From positions 261,501-325,500 of the forward strand of contig NZ_CP162129.1 in the NCBI RefSeq assembly GCF_040834005.1: a DNA stretch of 64,000 nucleotides, written 5' to 3'. Below are positions 44,980 through 52,862 of the stretch, one piece after another; the stretch's first letter is position 1, and each line of letters begins with the position of its first letter. The DNA is from Paenibacillus sp. PL2-23 (lineage in GTDB: Bacteria > Bacillota > Bacilli > Paenibacillales > Paenibacillaceae). The position numbers were made by a program, and so were the translations under genes. A model generated the notes under the pieces. It was not told the origin of the DNA. It did no database searches and saw only the letters and a list, made by a program, of their open reading frames with translations.

Positions 44980-46044
44980 TTATACAGTTGAATTCGCGCG
45001 AAGGCTTTCCGCCTGCGGCGCTGCGGATGAATGCCGCAGGACAATTCTTGTATCCACTTTGATTTTGGTTCTGACCTCCTTGGCGTCATGAATGGAGCCG
45101 ATCAGCAGGTCGACGGCCAGATGCGCCATACGCTCCTTCTCGACATGAATCGTCGTTAATTCCGGAGAGACAATAACCGACTCCGTGATGTTGTCAAAGC
45201 CAACAACAGAGATATCTCCGGGAATGCTGAAGCCGAGTTCCGCCAGCGTCTTCATGGCGCTAATCGCGATATAGTCGCATTCGCAGAACAGGGCAGTCGG
45301 CAGCGAGCCTCCCTTGGCCAGAAATTGCTCCAGCTGCTTGCGAAGCGACTCCTGAGAGGAGAGGATGGTCGGCGCAACGGACAGGAGGTGGGGCTCCGTC
45401 ACCTGAATGCCGCGCTCTTCGAGCGCTGCCGAGAAGCCGCGCCGCCGCTCATCAAAGTTATGGATTCTCACATTAGAGGAGATATAGCCGATCTGGCGAT
45501 GCCCGATTTCATATAAATGCTTGCCTGCCTGATAAGCCCCCATAAAGTTGTTGATTTCCACAAAGTGCACGGGCAGCGTGTCAAAGCTCGTATCCAGCAC
45601 AACGAGATTGCGCTGGTGGCTGGCGATATACGAAATATGCTCCGGCGACAGGTTGGTGCCCAGCAAGATGAGACCGTCTGACCGAGGGTCGTCCGCAATG
45701 AGCCGGACATCGCGCTCGAACGCGCCCATGTCAAGGGACGAGAACATCATGGAATAGCCCTTGGCACGGCATCGCTCCTCAATGTATTGAATCAGCTCCC
45801 GGAAGAAGGGCTGCTGATAATATTCCTCTAATACAATGCCGGAATTGGTAATGACGAGAAACGTTAACGCTTTGGATGGAGAGGAGTCTGACGAAGCGCG
45901 CGGCTTAGGCGTGTAGCCGTAATCCTTGGCGATCTTGAGGATGCGCTCGCGCGTTTCGGAGCTGATGCCCGGTTTATCGTTGAAGGCCAACGATACGGCG
46001 GACTTGGATACGCCAGCAATCTTCGCAATGTCTTCCAGTTTCAA
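44980..46044 (-). CDS. LacI family transcriptional regulator
   Basis: About 354 residues. The LacI HTH is KLEDIAKIAGVSKSAVSLAF (residues 2-21), followed by a periplasmic-binding-like sugar sensor. The start is the TTG at 46044, 8 bases after GGAG; a TTG two codons earlier is too close to the site. It is divergent from the isomerase-transketolase-kinase operon and in one unit with the DUF1593 gene. It should repress both until its sugar binds. GTTTAG-type half-sites are repeated in the shared upstream region. Confidence 0.9.
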   Translation of the reverse strand: MKLEDIAKIAGVSKSAVSLAFNDKPGISSETRERILKIAKDYGYTPKPRASSDSSPSKALTFLVITNSGIVLEEYYQQPFFRELIQYIEERCRAKGYSMMFSSLDMGAFERDVRLIADDPRSDGLILLGTNLSPEHISYIASHQRNLVVLDTSFDTLPVHFVEINNFMGAYQAGKHLYEIGHRQIGYISSNVRIHNFDERRRGFSAALEERGIQVTEPHLLSVAPTILSSQESLRKQLEQFLAKGGSLPTALFCECDYIAISAMKTLAELGFSIPGDISVVGFDNITESVIVSPELTTIHVEKERMAHLAVDLLIGSIHDAKEVRTKIKVDTRIVLRHSSAAPQAESLRANSTV

Positions 46045-46088
46045 TGGCAAAACTCCGTTTCTAGAAATATATGAATTTCCTGTATTTA

Positions 46089-46290
46089 GTTTAGTGAGTT
46101 TAGCGTACTATGATTCCACTAAAAACGCAAGGGTCCCGCCCTATTGTTTAGTTTGTTTATTACGAAACTAGATTAACCTTTGACTAAACAGCGCTAAAAA
46201 CGATTGACTGAACCCAATTTAAATGCTAATCTGAATATAAATTTAACAAACAGTTTAGTTATATTTATAGTTAGTTTAGTTTATTAGTAT
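46089..46290 (+). promoter_or_regulatory. Divergent regulatory region with GTTTAG repeats and promoter
   Basis: TTGACT (46204-46209) and TAATCT (46227-46232) are 17 bp apart and point to the isomerase gene. AGTTTAGT-type half-sites occur near 46090, 46145, 46252 and 46274, with the inverse form ACTAAAC near 46179. Some pairs are inverted around the promoter. They are candidate LacI operators; the exact site cannot be fixed by eye. Confidence 0.5.
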
Positions 46291-46315
46291 CTAATTCATT
46301 TCGGGGGGCCATTGT

Positions 46316-47749
46316 ATGAAAAAGTTCAAGCTGGGTTATGCGCCTACACGTCGATTCGTTTTTAGTGCCGAGGATGCTTACAAGTATAAGATTATGATCA
46401 GAGAAAAAATCGAAAGCTTTGGCTTGGATATGGACATTGTGGATCTGGAGGGCCTGAATTCCGAAGGGCTGCTGTATGACGATCATATCAATGCGGAGCA
46501 AATTGCAGACCACCTCAAGAAGGCAGAGGTTGACGCTGTATTTTTCCCGCATTGCAATTTCGGAACGGAGGATACGGTTGCCAGAGTCGGGAAGGCGCTT
46601 GGCAAGCCGGTCCTGCTGTGGGGACCTCAGGACGAGGCGCCGCTTGAGGACGGCATGAGGCTGCGGGATACGCAATGCGGCTTGTTCGCTACAGGCAAGG
46701 TGCTTCGCCGCTTCAATGTTCCCTTCACTTACATTACCAACAGCAGGGTGAACGATCCCGTATTCGAGCGCGGCTTCGTCAACTTTGTTGCGGCGTCGAA
46801 CGTCGTGCGCCAGTTCCGCAAGCTGCGGATTCTGCAGATCGGCCCGCGTCCGGCGTCCTTCTGGACCATGATGTGCAACGAGGGGGAGCTGCTTGAGCGC
46901 TTCGGCATTGAGATTCATCCCATCACGTTAATTGATATTCAGCGCGCCTCGCAGCGGATTGAGAAGGGCAACAGCTCTGAGCTGGCGGCGGCGATGGACT
47001 ACATCAAAGCGAAGCTGGATTGGTCGGAGGTGACGGAGGAGGACGTGCGGCGGATTGCTGCCTTGAAGGTGGCGATGAAGCAATACGCGGTAAGCACAGG
47101 AAGCACGGCAATCGCGATTCAATGCTGGTCTTCGCTGCAGGACGCTATGGGCATTATGCCGTGCCTTGCCAACGCCATTCTGACCGACGAGCAAATTCCA
47201 GTTACCTGCGAGACCGACATCCATGGAGCTATTACTTCCGTAATGGTGCAAGCGGCTACGATGAATCAGGCGCCTACGTTCTTCGCGGATTTGACTATTC
47301 GTCATCCGCAGAATGCTAATGGCGAGCTGCTGTTCCATTGCGGCAATTTCCCGGTGTCCTTGTCGGTGGAGGATAAGCCGAAGCTCAAGAAGCATTTCCT
47401 GTTCGACTCCCATGCCCCTGGCACGCATGAAGGGGAAATTCGCGGCGGAGATATGACATTGGCGCGCTTCGACGGGGACCACGGCGAATATCAGCTGTTC
47501 CTCGGTAAAGCCAAGGGCATCGAAGGCCCGTATACGCGGGGCTCCTATGTATGGGTTGAGGTCAACGATTGGCCGCTGTGGGAGGAGAAACTGGTGAAGG
47601 GTCCTTATGTGCATCATTCCGTAGGCATTCATGCCAATGCGATTCCGGCGTTGTACGATGCTTGCCAGTATATTCCGGGTCTCAAGCCTGATCCAGTGGA
47701 TCCGACGGAACAGCAGATTCAAGCATGGCTCAGAGGAGCCGGATTATAA
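46316..47749 (+). CDS. Sugar isomerase, L-fucose/L-arabinose isomerase superfamily
   Basis: This 477-residue protein has the fucose/arabinose isomerase fold: an N-terminal Rossmann-like half and a C-terminal half with TGSTAIAIQCWSSLQDAMGI (about 261-280), the metal-site stretch CETDIHGAITS (about 301-311), LLFHCGNFP and the final YVHHSVGIHANA. It isomerises an aldose to a ketose. As first gene before a split transketolase and an FGGY kinase it would supply the ketose to be phosphorylated; D-apiose to apulose is the best-fitting known route, but L-fucose-like or other branched sugars remain possible. ATG follows CGGGGGGCCATTGT. Confidence 0.85.
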   Translation: MKKFKLGYAPTRRFVFSAEDAYKYKIMIREKIESFGLDMDIVDLEGLNSEGLLYDDHINAEQIADHLKKAEVDAVFFPHCNFGTEDTVARVGKALGKPVLLWGPQDEAPLEDGMRLRDTQCGLFATGKVLRRFNVPFTYITNSRVNDPVFERGFVNFVAASNVVRQFRKLRILQIGPRPASFWTMMCNEGELLERFGIEIHPITLIDIQRASQRIEKGNSSELAAAMDYIKAKLDWSEVTEEDVRRIAALKVAMKQYAVSTGSTAIAIQCWSSLQDAMGIMPCLANAILTDEQIPVTCETDIHGAITSVMVQAATMNQAPTFFADLTIRHPQNANGELLFHCGNFPVSLSVEDKPKLKKHFLFDSHAPGTHEGEIRGGDMTLARFDGDHGEYQLFLGKAKGIEGPYTRGSYVWVEVNDWPLWEEKLVKGPYVHHSVGIHANAIPALYDACQYIPGLKPDPVDPTEQQIQAWLRGAGL

Positions 47750-47755
47750 AGGAGG

Positions 47756-48622
47756 ATGACGGAAATGACCACTATGGTAACGAACTTGGAGCTGAAGAGG
47801 AAAGCCGTTCAGATTCGAAAGGACCTCTTAACCATGATCCATCGGGCCAAGACTGGTCACACGGGCGGCTCGTTAAGCAATACGGATATTTTGACAGCCT
47901 TATATTATAAGATCATGAAATTGGATGTAGCCAATCCCAAGTGGGAGGATCGCGACCGGTTCATCGCCAGTAAAGGACACTCTGTGGAGTCGCTCTGGTG
48001 CATTCTCGCGGATAAAGGCTTCTTCCCCAAGGAAGAGCTGGAGACGTTCAGCGAGTTCGGTACGCGATTGATTGGACATCCCAACAACAAGGTGCCTGGC
48101 ATCGAGATGAATACGGGCGCCCTTGGGCATGGTCTGGCCATCTCCGTTGGCATGGCGCTTGCGGCGAAGCGGGACGGCAGAAGCTACCGGACGTTCTGCT
48201 TGATGGGAGACGGCGAGCAAGCGGAAGGCTCGGTATGGGAAGCGGCAATGGCAGGCGCGCATTACAAGCTGGACAATCTGGTGGGCATCATTGATCGCAA
48301 TCGTCTGCAGATCAGCGGCACAACCGAAGAGGTGATGGGACTGGAGCCGCTGGAGGAGAAGTGGGCGGCATTCGGCTGGCATGTCGTGTCTATCGACGGC
48401 AACGACATGGATGCTCTGGTGCAAGCGTTCGAGGAGGCGCCTTCCGTGCCAGGCAAGCCAACCTTGCTGATGGCTAATACGGTGAAGGGCAAGGGTGTGT
48501 CCTTCGCGGAGAACTCGGCGAAATGGCATCATCACGTCCCGAACGACGACGATCTGGCGAAGGCTCTGGCGGAGCTCGATGCCCGCGACCGCAAGTACTT
48601 ATCGGAAGGGCAGGGACTATAA
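47756..48622 (+). CDS. Transketolase-like protein, N-terminal (TPP-binding) subunit
   Basis: This 288-residue protein equals the pyrophosphate-binding half of transketolase: KTGHTGGSLSNTDILTALYY (about 29-48), FIASKGHSVESLWC, GHPNNKVPGIEMNTGALGHG and the TPP motif MGDGEQAEGSVWEAAMAG ending near LDNLVGIIDRN. Split transketolases serve dedicated routes such as apulose-4-phosphate or sulfofructose cleavage as well as general pentose metabolism. It begins 6 bases after the isomerase stop and is followed 1 base later by the other half, so the two make one enzyme. The start is ATG 47756 or the in-frame ATG 47765. Confidence 0.9.
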   Translation: MTEMTTMVTNLELKRKAVQIRKDLLTMIHRAKTGHTGGSLSNTDILTALYYKIMKLDVANPKWEDRDRFIASKGHSVESLWCILADKGFFPKEELETFSEFGTRLIGHPNNKVPGIEMNTGALGHGLAISVGMALAAKRDGRSYRTFCLMGDGEQAEGSVWEAAMAGAHYKLDNLVGIIDRNRLQISGTTEEVMGLEPLEEKWAAFGWHVVSIDGNDMDALVQAFEEAPSVPGKPTLLMANTVKGKGVSFAENSAKWHHHVPNDDDLAKALAELDARDRKYLSEGQGL

Positions 48623-48623
48623 G

Positions 48624-49571
48624 ATGGCAAATACAATTCCCAATAGAAAAGTGATCTGCGATACGCTTCTGGAGCTTGCGCAGGCTGATCACGATATTAT
48701 GGTTCTGGCCAGCGATTCGCGAGGCTCGGCGTCCATGGCGCCGTTCGCGGATACGTATCCCAATCAGTTCGTCGAGGTAGGCATCGCGGAACAAAATATT
48801 GTCGGCATTGCGGCAGGCTTGGCGCACAGCGGCAAGAAGCCGTTCGTCACCTCGCCCGCATGCTTCCTAAGTATGCGAAGCATCGAGCAGATCAAGGTGG
48901 ACGTGGCGTATTCCGGCACGAACGTCAAGCTTGTAGGCATCAGCGGCGGCGTCAGCTACGGCGCGCTGGGCATGTCTCACCACTCCGTGCAGGACATTGC
49001 GGTTGCTCGGGCGATTCCGGGCCTCGCGGTAATGCTTCCAGCCGATCGGCATGAGACGAAGCGGATGACCGAGGCTTTGACGAAGCATGTAGGCGGTGTA
49101 TATATGCGGATCGGACGTAATCCCGTTGAGGATGTGTATGACAGCGACGACTACGAGTTCGAGATTGGCAAGGCTGTCACGATGCGAGAGGGGACTGACG
49201 TCACTATCATCGCAGCTGGAGAGACTGTGCGAGTCGCGCTGGATGCCCATCAACTGCTGGCAGAAGCCGGGTTGTCGTGCCGCGTCATCAATATGCATAC
49301 CATTAAGCCGCTCGACGAGGAAGCGATTCGGAAGGCAGCCGAGGAGACGGGCTGCATCCTTACGCTGGAGGAGCACAGCGTGTATGGCGGGCTGGGCGCG
49401 GCCGTATCGGAGGTTGTGGTTCAGCATCATCCTGTGCCGATGAGCATACTGGGCATTCCGGATGAGCCGGCAATAGCGGGCAAGACGGCGGAGGTATTCG
49501 CCCATTACGGCCTCAGCGGGGCTAACGTTGCCCAGACGGCGCAGTCGCTTATCGCCAAGAAGGTGATCTAA
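48624..49571 (+). CDS. Transketolase-like protein, C-terminal (pyrimidine-binding) subunit
   Basis: This 315-residue partner subunit has the central pyrimidine-binding domain (MVLASDSRGSASMAPFADTY; VEVGIAEQNIVGIAAGLAHS, with the catalytic Glu of the EQN motif) and a C-terminal transketolase domain (about 190-310, VTIIAAGETVRVALDAHQLL). ATG 48624 is 1 base after the stop of the first subunit. Its last base overlaps the first base of the kinase gene (TAATG), so all four genes are tightly coupled. Confidence 0.92.
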   Translation: MANTIPNRKVICDTLLELAQADHDIMVLASDSRGSASMAPFADTYPNQFVEVGIAEQNIVGIAAGLAHSGKKPFVTSPACFLSMRSIEQIKVDVAYSGTNVKLVGISGGVSYGALGMSHHSVQDIAVARAIPGLAVMLPADRHETKRMTEALTKHVGGVYMRIGRNPVEDVYDSDDYEFEIGKAVTMREGTDVTIIAAGETVRVALDAHQLLAEAGLSCRVINMHTIKPLDEEAIRKAAEETGCILTLEEHSVYGGLGAAVSEVVVQHHPVPMSILGIPDEPAIAGKTAEVFAHYGLSGANVAQTAQSLIAKKVI

Positions 49572-51067
49572 TGGCGAACCGGGAATATGTATTGGCGGTC
49601 GACCAGAGCACGTCCGGGACGAAGGCGCTCTTGGTCGACAAGATGGGCTCTGTATTAGCCAGGGGCTCAGCCGAGCATACGCAATATTATCCTCGTCCCG
49701 GCTGGGTGGAGCATGATCCCGTCGAGATATACGAGAATGTGAAGCAGGCCATTCGGAAGGTGATGACCGCTGCGGGCATCCGCAGCGAGGAGCTGGCTGC
49801 TCTTACCATAACGAATCAACGAGAGACGGCGGTGCTCTGGGATCGGGCAACGGGCCTGCCGGTTGGCCGGGCTATTGTATGGCAGTGCCAGCGGACGGCG
49901 GTGGCTTGCGCCGAGCTGCGGGCGCTTGGTTATGAAGAGTCGGTGCGCGAGAAGACGGGTCTCATGCTGGATCCGTATTTCTCCGCAACGAAGTGGAGCT
50001 GGCTGCTTGATCATATCGAGGGGGCTCGAGCTCGTGCGGATCGAGGGGAATTGCTGGCCGGAACGATCGACAGCTGGCTGCTGTGGAAGCTGACCGGAGG
50101 TAAGGTTCACGCTACGGATTATACGAATGCGAGCCGTACGCAGCTGTTCAATATTAGTACGCTGCAGTGGGATGAAGAGCTGTGCCAATGGTTCCGCGTG
50201 CCAATCGGATTGCTGCCGGAAGCGAAGGACTCTGACGCTGTTTTTGGCGAAGCAAGCGAACTCGGACTGTTCGATACGCCTGTCCCCATCTCAGGCGTTA
50301 TTGGCGATTCGCAAGCCGCTTTGTTCGGGCATTTGTGTCTGGATCCGGGTATGGCGAAGGCCACATATGGCACGGGGACGTCGGTGTTGATGAATGTCGG
50401 CGACCGGCCAATCCAGGGAGTGAAGGGGCTCGTTAACACGGTCGCTTGGGGTCGCAAGGGCAAGGCAACCTATGCGCTTGAGGCGGTTATTCGGACCTCC
50501 GGAGACAGTCTCAAGTGGGTGAGAGACAACCTGGGTCTATTCCAAACCTTCGAGGAGCTGGACGCCTTGCTTCAGGAGGCGAATGAGCATGAGGGTGTCT
50601 ATCTGGTTCCCGCCTTTGTGGGCCTCGGAGCGCCATATTGGGCTCCGGATGCCAGAGCGTCGATTATTGGATTGAACCGTGGCAGCGGGAGGGCGCAAAT
50701 CGTGCGAGCCGCTATCGATTCCATTGCGTATCAGGTAAGGGATGCCGTTCAGCTTCTTCAGGAGGAATCCGGGGTGCCGCTGATCGCATTGCGCGCAGAT
50801 GGAGGAGCCAGTGATAATCGGGTGCTTATGCAATTCCAAGCCGACATGCTGGGGCAGACGGTTCTGAAGTCCAACGTCTCCGAGCTGTCCGCATTAGGCT
50901 CCGTCTATATGGGGGGGCTTGGTGTGGGCTTCTGGCAATCGGAGGAGGAAATTGCGGCTAACCTGGATAGCGAAAGCTATATCAGGTACAGTCCGTTCAT
51001 GGAGAAGGACACTCGCGCTACCTTGTATCAAGGCTGGAAGGCTGCGGTGGCGACTGTACTGAGATAG
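49571..51067 (+). CDS. FGGY-family kinase, glycerol-kinase-like; probable ketose kinase
   Basis: This 498-residue FGGY kinase has an N-terminal ATPase motif (LAVDQSTSGTKALLVDKMG), the glycerol-kinase-like ITNQRETAVLWDRATG and C-terminal ADGGASDNRVLMQFQADMLG. Length and sequence resemble GlpK, but no glpF or glpD is near. Its place behind an isomerase and a split transketolase suggests it phosphorylates the ketose product (apulose in the apiose model). The ATG overlaps the preceding stop. A hairpin terminator follows at 51105. Confidence 0.85.
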   Translation: MANREYVLAVDQSTSGTKALLVDKMGSVLARGSAEHTQYYPRPGWVEHDPVEIYENVKQAIRKVMTAAGIRSEELAALTITNQRETAVLWDRATGLPVGRAIVWQCQRTAVACAELRALGYEESVREKTGLMLDPYFSATKWSWLLDHIEGARARADRGELLAGTIDSWLLWKLTGGKVHATDYTNASRTQLFNISTLQWDEELCQWFRVPIGLLPEAKDSDAVFGEASELGLFDTPVPISGVIGDSQAALFGHLCLDPGMAKATYGTGTSVLMNVGDRPIQGVKGLVNTVAWGRKGKATYALEAVIRTSGDSLKWVRDNLGLFQTFEELDALLQEANEHEGVYLVPAFVGLGAPYWAPDARASIIGLNRGSGRAQIVRAAIDSIAYQVRDAVQLLQEESGVPLIALRADGGASDNRVLMQFQADMLGQTVLKSNVSELSALGSVYMGGLGVGFWQSEEEIAANLDSESYIRYSPFMEKDTRATLYQGWKAAVATVLR

Positions 51068-51104
51068 ACGGTGCTGATTTATCGTCTCGAATGAAGACGA
51101 CACC

Positions 51105-51152
51105 AAAAAAAGCTGCCCGGCCATCCTGCAAGAGGAAGGCGGGCAGCTTTTG
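51105..51152. terminator. Bidirectional terminator between the kinase and fba
   Basis: AAAAAAAGCTGCCCG pairs with CGGGCAGCTTTT over an imperfect inner stem (CCATCCT / AGGAAGG). It separates convergent genes. Confidence 0.88.
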
Positions 51153-51234
51153 CATCAATACAAGTTCTAAGACAAACGTGTGCTGCTCCGCCAAAGGACG
51201 GCGCAGCCGATTACGCTTGGCTTTGTTCCACTCA

Positions 51235-52092
51235 TTAAGCCTTGTTGGAGGAACCGAACTCGCGGATTTTGCCGATAACGGTTTGTTTGATCGCTTCACG
51301 GCCAGGGCCGATGAATTTGCGCGGATCGTATACTTCCGCATCAGCAGCCAGAACCTCGCGAACCGTTCTTGTGAACGCGATTTGGTTCTCTGTGTTTACG
51401 TTGATCTTCGCTGTGCCAAGGGAGATCGATTTTTTGATTTGCTCAGTCGGGATCCCTGTTCCGCCATGAAGAACAAGCGGAAGCTTGATCACTTGGCAGA
51501 TCTCTTCCATCTCCTTGAAGCCCAGGTTCGGCTCGCCTTTGTAAGGGCCGTGTACGGAGCCCAGCGCAGGAGCGAGGCAGTCGATGCCCGTACGTTGAAC
51601 GAGCTCGAAGCATTCCTTCGGATCTGCATAGATAACGCCGTCTGCAATGACGTCGTCTTCTTGTCCGCCAACCACGCCCAGCTCCGCTTCAACGGAAACG
51701 CCTTTGGAATGCGCGTATTCAACAACCTTCTTCGTTGTTTCAACGTTCTCTTCGAACGGATGGTGGGAAGCGTCGATCATAACGGAAGTGAAGCCAGCGT
51801 CGATAGCGGCTTTACATTTCTCGAAGCTGGAGCCGTGGTCCAGATGGATCGCTACAGGAACCGTAATTTTTTGCTCCTCGATCAGAGCTTGTACGAATGC
51901 TGTAATGACCTTGAAGCCGCCCATATACTTAGCCGCGCCTTCGGATACGCCGAGGATTACCGGGGATTGCTCGGATTGAGCAGCGTCCAGAATCGCTTGC
52001 GTCCACTCCAGGTTGTTGATGTTGAACTGACCTACCGCATAACCTTCTTGAAGCCCTTTGTTCAGCATGTCCTTCATGGATTCCAATGCCAT
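51235..52092 (-). CDS. fba: Class II fructose-1,6-bisphosphate aldolase
   Basis: This 285-residue Zn-dependent aldolase cleaves fructose 1,6-bisphosphate to dihydroxyacetone phosphate and glyceraldehyde 3-phosphate. Features are [20 protein letters not shown] (Zn-binding His, about 78-97), [38 protein letters not shown] (Zn His near 181) and [10 protein letters not shown] (Zn His near 209), then [12 protein letters not shown] follows AGGAGGCAATTAAC. It stands alone, is convergent with the apiose-like operon, and would process its triose products. Confidence 0.96.
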   Translation of the reverse strand: MALESMKDMLNKGLQEGYAVGQFNINNLEWTQAILDAAQSEQSPVILGVSEGAAKYMGGFKVITAFVQALIEEQKITVPVAIHLDHGSSFEKCKAAIDAGFTSVMIDASHHPFEENVETTKKVVEYAHSKGVSVEAELGVVGGQEDDVIADGVIYADPKECFELVQRTGIDCLAPALGSVHGPYKGEPNLGFKEMEEICQVIKLPLVLHGGTGIPTEQIKKSISLGTAKINVNTENQIAFTRTVREVLAADAEVYDPRKFIGPGREAIKQTVIGKIREFGSSNKA

Positions 52093-52329
52093 TGTTAATT
52101 GCCTCCTACACTGTTTTTAAGATCATTGCTTCGCTTATATGGTTGCCGCAATGCCCGAACGGGACATGGTTGTGTGATCGTGGATGGACCGCAGCTTCCT
52201 GCAGGCTCGTCATCCAATCTCCTGTCCACTTGTCATTCAATTGTTTATTATACATGATCTTTCCGAATTTAGCCGTATTTCATGATGAAAAAATGCGCAT
52301 TTTCTTTCGTTTTTTATTGCGGGAAAGCG

Positions 52330-52343
52330 TGTAAGCGTTACCT
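52330..52343. promoter_or_regulatory. Perfect cre (CcpA) site
   Basis: TGTAAGCGTTACCT fits the consensus TGWAARCGYTWNCW at every position. It is 238 bases upstream of the fba start and 520 bases upstream of the CotH-like gene. The fba promoter (TATAAT on the minus strand near 52250) is the likelier target. Confidence 0.7.
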
Positions 52344-52438
52344 ATTGCGAAATGGAGGGGATTAGCGGGGGATGCAGGGTTTTTGGACTCATGAAGAGTC
52401 GATCTGTGAGTAACGGTGGGGGGAAAGTGTGGAGCTTG

Positions 52439-52685
52439 GTGCGACAGAGACACTTTGTGTCGTTGTAGCGCCATCTAGCTGCTCATCTGGTCTCATAACG
52501 ATCCCACGTGTCGCTGTTGCACCTGTTGGTGCACCATTTGTTGCCATAACGACACCTCATGTCGTTGTAGCGCCAACTAGCTGCTTATCTGGTCTCATAA
52601 CGATCCCACGTGTCGCTGTTGCATCTGTTGGTGCACCATGTGCTGCGATAGCGACACCTCGTGTCGTTGTAGGGCTAACTAGCTG
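52439..52685 (+). repeat. Palindrome array C: five palindromes at exact 51-bp spacing
   Basis: Palindrome units begin at 52445 (degenerate), 52496, 52547, 52598 and 52649, each step 51 bp, with the same two alternating types as array A and the same orientation. The ACGATCCCACGTGTCGCTGT type and the CGACACCTCGTGTCG type alternate, and spacers carry AACTAGCTGCT...TGGTCTCAT and GTTGGTGCACCAT. Between arrays A and C spacers are still about 80 percent alike by eye. An open frame across the array is a by-product of the 51-bp period. Confidence 0.9.
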
Positions 52686-52862
52686 CTCTTCTGGGGCAGT
52701 CGCTTTTGGAGAATCGGCAGGTTGTCTGCTGTTGTGATAGTTCGCGTTTTTTTCGGGCGGCCATGTTTAAGATTCGTTAAAGGTTCACCCTTTACAATAC
52801 AAACATGACAGGGACGCCATTGGAGAGTGTCCAGACTGAATACAGTGAGAAGGGTGATAACG

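Noticed and set aside
49571..51067. Housekeeping glycerol kinase glpK
   Set aside because: Sequence is glycerol-kinase-like, but the tight operon with an isomerase and a split transketolase and the absence of glpF/glpD favour a ketose substrate.
52429..52737. Open frame across array C giving a 17-residue-periodic peptide
   Set aside because: 51 bp is 17 codons, so any open frame stays open. Arrays A and C differ at first and second codon positions as often as at third, and array A has no start codon in the same frame.
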